Below, one piece after another: positions 14,230-20,966 of a stretch of 25,340 bases of DNA. Under the pieces are notes generated by a model that did no database searches, had not been told where the DNA came from, and saw only the letters and a program-made list of their open reading frames with translations. The translations under genes and the position numbers were made by a program. Source of the stretch: UBA1715 sp045600045 (GTDB taxonomy: Bacteria; Bacteroidota; Bacteroidia; Bacteroidales; UBA1715); the NCBI GenBank assembly GCA_045600045.1, contig JAZRXD010000066.1:1-25340 (forward strand), given 5' to 3'. The first letter of the stretch is position 1; each line of letters starts with the position of its first letter.

Positions 14230-14955
14230 ATGAAATCGGATAGCATTGTCATAATACCAACTTATAACGAAAAGGAAAATATTGAAAAAATAATCCGTCG
14301 TGTGTTTTCCTATGAGAAAGATTTCAATATTCTGGTAGTTGACGACAATTCTCCCGATGGAACAGCTTCGATTGTGAAAAATCTACAATCTGAATTCCCG
14401 GAACGTTTGCATTTGCTCGAACGATCAGGAAAGCAAGGCTTGGGTGTCGCTTATATAGCAGGTTTCCGTTGGTGCTTGGAACACGAATATGGCTATATTT
14501 TCGAAATGGATGCCGATTTTTCGCACAATCCCGATGATTTAATTCGTTTGTATAAAGCTTGTGCTGAAGGTGGAGCAGATACTTCGGTTGGTTCACGATA
14601 TGTTACAGGAGTAAATGTTGTGAATTGGCCTATGAAGCGTGTGTTGCTTTCGTATTTTGCATCAAAATATGTCCGTTTTATTACCAGAATGCCTCTTCGT
14701 GATTCAACGGCTGGATTTGTTTGCTATACGGCAAAAGCTTTAAAATCGTTGGATTTCGATAAAATACAATTCAAAGGTTATGCCTTTCAGATTGAGATGA
14801 AGTTCAAAATATGGAATGGTGGACTCTCAATTGTTGAGGTCCCAATAATATTTACAGATAGAAAAGAAGGAACTTCGAAAATGAACGGTGGAATTATTAA
14901 AGAAGCCGTGTTTGGTGTTATTTCTTTACGAATTCATAGTTTGTTCAAAAAATAA
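14230..14955 (+). CDS. Polyprenol-phosphate glycosyltransferase, DPM1-like (GT2)
   Basis: 241 residues. A GT-A fold family 2 enzyme: IVIIPTYNEKENI at the N-terminus, LVVDDNSPDGTA, the metal-binding DxD in FEMDADFSHNP, GSRYVTG, then the acceptor-side DSTAGFVCY, KGYAFQIEM and FTDRKEGTSKM. These are the hallmarks of dolichol/polyprenol monophosphomannose synthase-like enzymes, which move mannose (or a related sugar) from GDP-sugar to a lipid phosphate on the cytoplasmic side of the membrane. It has no C-terminal membrane helices, so it is the short soluble form. It is first in an operon; pyrC begins 2 nt after its stop. The actual sugar is not determinable from sequence. Confidence 0.9.
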   Translation: MKSDSIVIIPTYNEKENIEKIIRRVFSYEKDFNILVVDDNSPDGTASIVKNLQSEFPERLHLLERSGKQGLGVAYIAGFRWCLEHEYGYIFEMDADFSHNPDDLIRLYKACAEGGADTSVGSRYVTGVNVVNWPMKRVLLSYFASKYVRFITRMPLRDSTAGFVCYTAKALKSLDFDKIQFKGYAFQIEMKFKIWNGGLSIVEVPIIFTDRKEGTSKMNGGIIKEAVFGVISLRIHSLFKK

Positions 14956-14957
14956 AG

Positions 14958-16301
14958 ATGGCGATACTTTTACGTAATGGCTTAATTGTAAACGAAGGTG
15001 AGCAATTTTACGGCAGTATTTTAATTGAAAATGATCGTATTGCTGAAATCTTTCGTGGCGTTTTGCCTGAAAACTTTTCATTGGTCAATGTTGAGGTTGT
15101 TCCGTGCGAAGGAAAGCTTATCATACCTGGAGTTATTGACGACCAAGTGCATTTCCGCGAACCCGGATTGACACACAAGGCAACAATGGCAACAGAATCA
15201 CGGGCTGCTTTGGCTGGTGGTGTTACTACTTTTATGGATATGCCGAATGTAGCTCCACAAACCACTACAATCGCCAATCTTGAAAAAAAATTGCAGATTG
15301 CATCCGATACAGCTTTTGCAAACTATGCGTTTTATTTTGGTGCAACAAATACGAACATAGATGAACTTCGTGCGTTAGACAAAAATCTTGTCTGCGGAGT
15401 GAAAGTGTTTATGGGGTCGAGTACAGGAAATATGCTTGTTGACGACGAAGATACATTGCGTAAAATCTTTTCCGAGGCAAACATACCTGTGGCTGTCCAC
15501 TGCGAAGACGAAGCGACTATAAAAGCAAATCTTGCGGAATATGGTGCCAAATATGGTGATGACATTCCTTTTGATTGTCATCCGAAAATCCGTTCCAACG
15601 AAGCTTGCTTCAAATCAACAAAAAAGGCGATTGATATGGCACAACAATGCGGAACGCGTTTGCACGTGTTGCATTTATCAACGGCAGAGGAAATGGATTT
15701 GTTTTCATCGTCAGTTTTGGCGGAAAAACGAATAACAGCCGAAGTTTGTGTGCATCATTTGTGGTTTACCGATGCCGATTATGCCGAAAAAGAGTCGCTT
15801 ATTAAATGTAATCCTGCCATAAAATCGGAACATGATAGAAATGCGTTGCGTAAAGCGTTGATAGACGGTAAAATAGATGTGATTGCCACCGATCATGCTC
15901 CGCACACACTTGATGAAAAACTTCGTCCTTATACAAAATCGGCTTCGGGAATGCCGTTGGTTCAACATTCGCTGCTTGTTATGTTGGAGCTGTATAAACA
16001 AGGCGTTGTTTCGCTTCCGTTGATTGTCCAGAAAATGTGTCATAATCCTGCCGATTTGTTCGGAATAAAACAACGTGGATATATTCGCAAGAATTATTAC
16101 GCAGATTTGGCAATTGTTGACTTGCAAGGAACAACATCGGTAACGAAAGATACAATCCTCTATAAATGTGGCTGGTCGCCGCTTGAGGGAACAACATTTT
16201 CCGCAAAAGTGGAGAAAACGTTTCTTAATGGAATCTGCGTATATTCCGATGGAAAAATTTCGGACATACGAAATGTTAAACAAATAACGTTCAATCACTA
16301 A
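14958..16301 (+). CDS. pyrC: Dihydroorotase (class I-like)
   Basis: 447 residues. It catalyses the reversible cyclisation of N-carbamoyl-L-aspartate to dihydroorotate in pyrimidine synthesis. Metal-site motifs in order: IDDQVHFREPG (Q63, H65), GVKVFMGSSTGNM with the probable carboxylated K149, AVHCED (H181), LHVLHLST (H239) and ATDHAPHT (D312). The first residue of the canonical H-x-H is Gln here; the Lys, the other His residues and the Asp are kept, and so are the substrate-binding parts HFREPG and NxP (MPNVAP). I believe similar Gln variants occur in other Bacteroidota dihydroorotases, but cannot check. It is the second gene of the operon, with gaps of 2 nt before and 10 nt after it. Confidence 0.93.
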   Translation: MAILLRNGLIVNEGEQFYGSILIENDRIAEIFRGVLPENFSLVNVEVVPCEGKLIIPGVIDDQVHFREPGLTHKATMATESRAALAGGVTTFMDMPNVAPQTTTIANLEKKLQIASDTAFANYAFYFGATNTNIDELRALDKNLVCGVKVFMGSSTGNMLVDDEDTLRKIFSEANIPVAVHCEDEATIKANLAEYGAKYGDDIPFDCHPKIRSNEACFKSTKKAIDMAQQCGTRLHVLHLSTAEEMDLFSSSVLAEKRITAEVCVHHLWFTDADYAEKESLIKCNPAIKSEHDRNALRKALIDGKIDVIATDHAPHTLDEKLRPYTKSASGMPLVQHSLLVMLELYKQGVVSLPLIVQKMCHNPADLFGIKQRGYIRKNYYADLAIVDLQGTTSVTKDTILYKCGWSPLEGTTFSAKVEKTFLNGICVYSDGKISDIRNVKQITFNH

Positions 16302-16311
16302 AAATTACAAT

Positions 16312-18492
16312 ATGAAAAAACTCTTGCTTGCTATCGGATTCGTATGCTGTATGAATCCAATTTTCGCTGACGAAGGAATGTGGTTACTTAATATGCTCGA
16401 CAAATTAAACATTGAGCAAAAAGGTTGTAAACTAACTCCAGAACAAATATATAGTATCAATCATTCTTCGTTGAAAGATGCAATTTTGGGCTTGTCGGAA
16501 TCTGACCGTCCGTATAATTTCTTCTGCACGTCGGAATTGGTTTCTCCGAAAGGTTTGGTTTTCACCAACTATCACTGTGGATTTGATATGATTCAAAAGC
16601 ATACGAGCTTGACGAATAATTATATAGAGAATGGCTTTTGGGCAATGAACCAAGATGAGGAATTACCAAATGATGGTGTTTGGGCAACACGTGTGGTTGC
16701 AATGTACGATGTTACCGACCGCGTGTTCGCTGGTTTGAATTCTCAAAAAGATACTGTTGAGGCAGAATATGACGATGATGCCGATAAGGAAATTACTCCA
16801 TCGTTAAAATCTGTCTTTGAAGAAATAAAGAAAAGTGTTACCGATACGTGTTCGTATGGCGCATCTGTAAAATCGTTCTTTGAGGATAATCAATATTTCT
16901 TATTCGTGTATGAAACCTATAAAGACGTTCGTTTGGTTGGCGCACCTCCAAGAACAATAGGAAAATTTGGTGATGAAACCGACAATTGGATTTGGCCTCG
17001 TCAGACTGGCGATTTCTGTGTGCTTCGCGTTTATACTGACGAATCGGGTGTGCCTGCTGAATATTCTGCGAAAAATAAACCTTTATCTCCAAAACACTTT
17101 TTGCCGGTTTCGCTAAAAGGTGTTGAAGAAGGTGATTATGCAATGATTATTGGATTCCCTGGTTCAACAGATCGCTACCGTTCTGCAGCCGACATTAAAT
17201 ATTTTCAACAAGTAAATAATGCAACAATAAAATTGATTGGAGATTTGTCGTTGCCGGCTTACAAAAAATACATGAATGTCGATAGCTTGATTCGTATTAA
17301 ATATGCGGCAAAATATGATTCAATGAGTAATTATTGGAAATATAGCGCAGGGCAGAATAAAGGCATAAAAGATTTGGATGTTGTAAGCAAAAAAACTGCT
17401 CAGGAAGATTCATTGAATAAATGGATTCAGGCTGATTCTGCAAGAATAGCGAAGTATGCTGGCGTAATTGATACATTGTCAAAGTATTATAACGACAATG
17501 TTATTACGCAGGCACATTATACTTTTTTGAATATAGGTATGTTGAATATGGTTGAGGCTTTGATGTTTACGTATGAATGTATTGATATTCTTGATGCTCT
17601 TGAAACGCGAGATCCTGTTGCGATAAAAGAGGTTCAAGTTGCATTGAAAGACAAAGCGAGAACATTTTTCAAGGATTACGATGCACAAGTTGACAAGGCT
17701 CAATTTGTTGAATTGACATATGGTGCTTGGTATAATATGGATTATAAAATTTACACTTCGCTAAAGTTCCCTTTGAATAAGAAATACAAAGGGAATGTTG
17801 ACAAATATGCAGAAAGTGTATTCTCAAAATCAATTTTTACCGATGAAACTCGTTTCTCTCAATTTTTGGAGAATCCGAGTTATAAAAAATTCCTTTCTGA
17901 TCCAATGTATGGTTTGTTGCGTTATACAATGCTTTTGTATTTCTACAAAAAAGACTTGCTGTATAATCCTGCTATTGATTCCGCAAAAACGTTGTATGTT
18001 GATGCGATTATGAAAATGAATCCAGATTCTCTTTTCTATCCTGATGCCAATTCCACTCAACGTTTGACATACGGAACAGTTTGCAGCTATGAACCAAAGG
18101 ACGGCGTTACATATCATTATTACACAACTTTAAAGGGTGTGATGGAAAAGAAAGATGACAAAAACCGTGAATTTCAGATTCCTGCTAAATTGGAAGAATT
18201 ATACAATGCGAAGGATTACGGCCAGTACGCCGATAAAAATGGGGAGTTGCCGGTTTGTTTCATTACTAACAATGATATAACAGGAGGAAATTCGGGAAGT
18301 CCTGTAATGAATGCAAATGGCGAATTGATTGGACTTGCGTTCGATGGAAACTGGGAAGCCATGAGTGGAGATATAATCTACGAACCGACACTTCAGCGTA
18401 CAATTGCAGTTGACGTCCGTTATGTGCTGTTTGTGATAGACAAATTCGCAAATGCTGGCTATTTGCTTGATGAACTTACGATTGTAAAATAA
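16312..18492 (+). CDS. S46 family dipeptidyl-peptidase, DPP7-like
   Basis: 726 residues with signal peptide (MKKLLLAIGFVCCMNPIFA, then DEGMW). Peptidase family S46 enzymes remove dipeptides from peptide N-termini in the periplasm of Bacteroidota. Predicted triad: H88 in TNYHCGFD, D234 in TGDFCVLRVY and S661 in ITGGNSGSP, with spacing close to that of Porphyromonas DPP11 (H85, D227, S655). The residue 18 after the catalytic Ser is Gly (G679 in AFDGNWEAM); in DPP11 the matching position is Arg, which selects acidic P1 residues. This points to the DPP7-type preference for hydrophobic P1 residues. It is the last gene of the operon and is followed by a terminator. Confidence 0.93.
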   Translation: MKKLLLAIGFVCCMNPIFADEGMWLLNMLDKLNIEQKGCKLTPEQIYSINHSSLKDAILGLSESDRPYNFFCTSELVSPKGLVFTNYHCGFDMIQKHTSLTNNYIENGFWAMNQDEELPNDGVWATRVVAMYDVTDRVFAGLNSQKDTVEAEYDDDADKEITPSLKSVFEEIKKSVTDTCSYGASVKSFFEDNQYFLFVYETYKDVRLVGAPPRTIGKFGDETDNWIWPRQTGDFCVLRVYTDESGVPAEYSAKNKPLSPKHFLPVSLKGVEEGDYAMIIGFPGSTDRYRSAADIKYFQQVNNATIKLIGDLSLPAYKKYMNVDSLIRIKYAAKYDSMSNYWKYSAGQNKGIKDLDVVSKKTAQEDSLNKWIQADSARIAKYAGVIDTLSKYYNDNVITQAHYTFLNIGMLNMVEALMFTYECIDILDALETRDPVAIKEVQVALKDKARTFFKDYDAQVDKAQFVELTYGAWYNMDYKIYTSLKFPLNKKYKGNVDKYAESVFSKSIFTDETRFSQFLENPSYKKFLSDPMYGLLRYTMLLYFYKKDLLYNPAIDSAKTLYVDAIMKMNPDSLFYPDANSTQRLTYGTVCSYEPKDGVTYHYYTTLKGVMEKKDDKNREFQIPAKLEELYNAKDYGQYADKNGELPVCFITNNDITGGNSGSPVMNANGELIGLAFDGNWEAMSGDIIYEPTLQRTIAVDVRYVLFVIDKFANAGYLLDELTIVK

Positions 18493-18514
18493 AAAGGGCA
18501 TAATGCCCTTTTTT
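18491..18514 (+). terminator. Terminator between the S46 peptidase and the convergent small gene
   Basis: AAAAAGGGCA at 18491-18500 pairs with TGCCCTTTTT starting at 18504 around a 3-nt loop, overlapping the stop codon of the S46 gene. The A run and T run on both sides make it usable in both directions, so it may also terminate the minus-strand gene ending at 18570. Confidence 0.85.
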
Positions 18515-18569
18515 ATTTCAGTGAGAAATTTCTCTAATCTTTAAATAAAGAAACTGGTAATCTTTACAG

Positions 18570-18959
18570 CTATTTCTTTTTCGCTTTTGTTGCTTGTTGT
18601 TTTGTTGCTTGTGATGAATTTGTTGAAGCTTTTGCCTGTTTCGTTGCTTGCTGTGAATTTGAATTAGTTGTACTTGTTGATTTAGTGCTTTTTACAGCTT
18701 GTTGTTTCGTCGTGGATTGCGATTTCTTTTGTGGATAACATATTCCGCAAGCAGCTTTTCCTGCTTTGGTTGCTTCGTTTATCGAAATCATTTTCTTTGT
18801 CCCAGTACAATTTTTAATTTCAATACACGAAGATGTTTTGTGATATGTCGTAGATTTACTACAAATCCATACTGATTGTTGGTTTGTTTCGCTGAAAATG
18901 TAACCGGCTGTAAATGAGCAAGCTAATAAAGTTCCGAGAATAAAGAATATTTTTTTCAT
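18570..18959 (-). CDS. Small exported protein with Cys-containing domain and Lys/Thr/Gln-rich tail
   Basis: 129 residues. An N-terminal hydrophobic stretch (MKKIFFILGTLLACSFTAGY) acts as a signal peptide or membrane anchor; a Cys is present in it but not in a clear lipobox. Residues about 30-76 form a compact domain with VWICSKSTTYHKTSSC, KNCTGTKKM, and CGICYPQKK, giving five Cys and one His. The pattern Y-H-x(3)-SC ... L/I-x-x-C ... EA-x-K-x-G-x-x-x-C-x-x-C is seen in small Ada-like or zinc-binding domains of exported bacterial proteins. The last 50 residues are low complexity, repeating elements such as QATKQ and KSTKST. Function unknown. A TATATTTG -7 box lies upstream on its strand. Confidence 0.75.
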   Translation of the reverse strand: MKKIFFILGTLLACSFTAGYIFSETNQQSVWICSKSTTYHKTSSCIEIKNCTGTKKMISINEATKAGKAACGICYPQKKSQSTTKQQAVKSTKSTSTTNSNSQQATKQAKASTNSSQATKQQATKAKKK

Positions 18960-18983
18960 AATGCTATTTTTTAAAGAATTTTA

Positions 18984-18991
18984 CAAATATA
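18984..18991 (-). promoter_or_regulatory. -7 promoter element for the small exported protein
   Basis: The minus strand reads TATATTTG, an exact TAnnTTTG match, 24 nt upstream of the ATG at 18959. No clear -33 box was seen. Confidence 0.5.
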
Positions 18992-19067
18992 GAAAAAGTG
19001 TAAATGATTGACTTTTCTTACAATTAGAAATTTTTATGCAAAAATATTTAAGGAATGATAATTTGTG

Positions 19068-19075
19068 TACATTTG
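19068..19075 (+). promoter_or_regulatory. -7 promoter element for the coiled-coil membrane protein
   Basis: TACATTTG followed by C matches the Bacteroidota -7 consensus, 22 nt before the ATG at 19098. Its placement supports that ATG over an upstream in-frame TTG at 19065. The -33 box is weak. Confidence 0.5.
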
Positions 19076-19097
19076 CACAACTAAAAATTTGAAAAAA

Positions 19098-19979
19098 ATG
19101 AACTCTAAAACAGGTGTTTTATTTCTTGTCGTTGCCATTTTGTTGGCTTTAGGATTGGGCTTTTTCGTATGGCAAAATAATCAATTAAAATCGCAGATTG
19201 AAGTTTTGCAAGATACAGTTGCCGTAAATCAGATTGAAAAAGTAAAGTTGTTGAATAATTTGGATTCTCTTGAGGTTGAAATCAAGAAACAAGTTGCTGC
19301 AAACGAAGAAATGGATTCGGTTTTGGCTGAACGCTTGGCTGAAATAGAACAAACTCGTGCAGAGTTGGCTGTTGCAAAAGCTGACGCTGCTTTGGTTGCT
19401 AAATACAAAAAACAAATTGAAATTTTACGTCAGACAGCAGAACAATTTATTCGCGAAAACGATATGTTGAAACACAAAGTTGATTCATTGGGTTTTGAAG
19501 ATAGTTTGAAAAAACGTAAAATCGATACAATGACGATTTTGGATTATCAAAAAACTCAACAGATAGAACAATTGAGTGAAAAAGTTGAAATAGGTTCTCA
19601 ATTAAGAATCAGTGATATTGTTGCTCGTGGTTACAATAAAACAGGTAAGCTTTCAACAAAAGCTCGTCGTACTTCGAAAATCGGTGTCGCTGGTACATTG
19701 TTAAAAAACAATTTGGCGGAATCAGGTTCAAAAACGTTATTCATAAGAATTATATCTCCAAGTGGAACAGTTCTAACCGCAAGTAACATCAATCAATTCG
19801 ATTTTGAAGGGAAAACGATTATGTACACCGAAAAAAGAGAGTTGAGCTACAATAATGAAGATGTTAAGTTTGAAATCTTCTATGATGCGTCAAACGAAAC
19901 ATTGGAAATCGGTACATACCAAATTTCAATATTCTGCGGAGGTAAAGAAATCGGAAGATCTTCTTTAGGTTTAGAATAA
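19098..19979 (+). CDS. Membrane-anchored coiled-coil protein of unknown function
   Basis: 293 residues from the ATG at 19098; an in-frame TTG at 19065 lies before the promoter's -7 box and was not used. Residues about 6-26 are one hydrophobic helix (TGVLFLVVAILLALGLGFFV). Residues about 28-165 are a continuous Leu/Glu/Lys-rich heptad region (for example VLAERLAEIEQTRAELAVAK), predicted coiled coil. The last 110 residues are beta-rich (SKTLFIRIISPSGTVL, YQISIFCGGKEIG) and probably fold as a small periplasmic beta-sandwich. This is an N-terminal anchor with a long stalk and a head. Bacteroidota relatives are, from memory, often labelled as chromosome-segregation-like because of the coiled coil, which is not good evidence. 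No catalytic motif was recognised. Confidence 0.8.
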   Translation: MNSKTGVLFLVVAILLALGLGFFVWQNNQLKSQIEVLQDTVAVNQIEKVKLLNNLDSLEVEIKKQVAANEEMDSVLAERLAEIEQTRAELAVAKADAALVAKYKKQIEILRQTAEQFIRENDMLKHKVDSLGFEDSLKKRKIDTMTILDYQKTQQIEQLSEKVEIGSQLRISDIVARGYNKTGKLSTKARRTSKIGVAGTLLKNNLAESGSKTLFIRIISPSGTVLTASNINQFDFEGKTIMYTEKRELSYNNEDVKFEIFYDASNETLEIGTYQISIFCGGKEIGRSSLGLE

Positions 19980-19988
19980 AATTTTTAA

Positions 19989-19996
19989 TACTTTTG
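19989..19996 (+). promoter_or_regulatory. Possible -7 promoter element at the head of the greA leader
   Basis: TACTTTTG matches TAnnTTTG and is followed by C. TTTA at 19964-19967, 21 nt upstream, is a one-mismatch -33 box. Initiation near 20003 would place the following hairpin at the very start of the transcript. Confidence 0.4.
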
Positions 19997-20009
19997 CAAG
20001 AAAGATATG

Positions 20010-20040
20010 GGAATCCCGACAACGGGATTCCTTTTGTTTT
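20010..20040 (+). terminator. Hairpin with U tract between the coiled-coil gene and greA (terminator or greA attenuator)
   Basis: GGAATCCCG at 20010-20018 pairs perfectly with CGGGATTCC at 20023-20031 around ACAA, followed by TTTTGTTTT. It can terminate the upstream gene. Because a possible promoter at 19989-19996 lies before it, it could also act as a leader attenuator for greA, whose ATG is at 20065. Confidence 0.85.
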
Positions 20041-20064
20041 GTATAATTCAATAAAATATTTAGT

Positions 20065-20532
20065 ATGGTCTCTTATGTAACATCAGAAGGAATGAGCAAA
20101 TTGCAAAAAGAGTTGGAAGAACTGACAACAATTGAACGTCCAAAAATCTCTCAACAAATTGCTGAAGCTCGTGATAAAGGCGATCTTTCTGAAAATGCAG
20201 AATATGATGCGGCACGTGAGGCTCAAGGCCTTTTGGAACTTCGTATTTCTCAATTAAAGGATACAATCGCAAATGCTCGTGTGATAGATGAATCGAAATT
20301 AGACAATTCGGTTGTTCAAATATTGTCGAAGGTAACTTTCCGCAATACGAAAAACAACGCTAAAATGCAATATACGTTAGTGTCCGAAACAGAAGCTAAT
20401 TTGAAACAAGGTAAAATTGCAATCAACACTCCAATCGCAAAAGCAATGCTTGGCAAAAAAGTCGGTGATATCGTTGAGGTAACACTTCCTGCTGGAACAA
20501 TTCCATTCGAAATCATAGAAATCAGTCGTTAG
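20065..20532 (+). CDS. greA: Transcription elongation factor GreA
   Basis: 155 residues, standard length. The N-terminal coiled coil (about 1-75) carries the tip motif ARDKGDLSENAEYDAAREAQ, with the acidic residues D40 and E43 that coordinate the second magnesium ion in the RNA polymerase active site. The C-terminal FKBP-like domain ends with GKKVGDIVEVTLPAGTIPFE. GreA enters the secondary channel of RNA polymerase and stimulates cleavage of backtracked RNA. The HIT-protein gene starts 2 nt after its stop, so the two are co-transcribed. The leader contains a strong hairpin with a U tract. Confidence 0.96.
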   Translation: MVSYVTSEGMSKLQKELEELTTIERPKISQQIAEARDKGDLSENAEYDAAREAQGLLELRISQLKDTIANARVIDESKLDNSVVQILSKVTFRNTKNNAKMQYTLVSETEANLKQGKIAINTPIAKAMLGKKVGDIVEVTLPAGTIPFEIIEISR

Positions 20533-20534
20533 TT

Positions 20535-20933
20535 ATGGCATCAATTTTTTCAAAAATAGTTGCTGGTGAAATTCCTGCATATAAAGTAGCCGAAAACGAA
20601 GAGTTTTTAGCTTTTTTGGATATCAATCCAATGACAATGGGACACACTTTAGTAATCCCTAAAAAAGAAATTTCGTACATCTTCGATGTGGAAGATGATT
20701 TGCTTGGTAGAATGATGGTTTTTGCAAAGCGTGTTGCAAAAGCTGTTGAAGCAAGTGTTGAATGTGCCCGAATTGGTGTGGGGGTTGTTGGATTGGAAGT
20801 TCCTCATTGCCATATTCATTTGGTGCCATTAAAAAATTCCGTTGGTGAAATGAATTTCGGAGGTCCGAAGCTTTCACCTTCGAGCGAAGAATTGGCGGCG
20901 ATGGCACAAAAAATTAAATCTAATTTTAAATAA
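20535..20933 (+). CDS. HIT family nucleotide hydrolase/transferase
   Basis: 132 residues. The N-terminal part (SIFSKIVAGEIPAYKVAENE, FLDINPMTMGHTLVIPKKE) and the histidine triad H91-C-H93-I-H95 in VPHCHIHLVPL define an HINT-like HIT protein. Family members bind purine nucleotides and hydrolyse AMP-linked substrates through a nucleotidyl-histidine intermediate on the middle triad His. The physiological substrate is not known. It follows greA with a 2-nt gap and ends before a short terminator. Confidence 0.95.
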   Translation: MASIFSKIVAGEIPAYKVAENEEFLAFLDINPMTMGHTLVIPKKEISYIFDVEDDLLGRMMVFAKRVAKAVEASVECARIGVGVVGLEVPHCHIHLVPLKNSVGEMNFGGPKLSPSSEELAAMAQKIKSNFK

Positions 20934-20938
20934 ATTTG

Positions 20939-20962
20939 AGCCGTCATTTCGACGGCTTTTTT
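20939..20962 (+). terminator. Terminator after the HIT gene, directly before the next start codon
   Basis: AGCCGTC at 20939-20945 pairs with GACGGCT at 20951-20957 around ATTTC, then TTTTT to 20962. The ATG of the next gene is at 20967, so this hairpin also lies at the ribosome-binding region of that gene. Confidence 0.8.
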
Positions 20963-20966
20963 GTTT

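Noticed and set aside
15711..16298. A 195-codon open frame on the minus strand.
   Set aside because: It lies wholly antisense to pyrC, whose protein motifs are intact. The antisense translation is rich in Cys, Arg and Ile with no recognisable domain.
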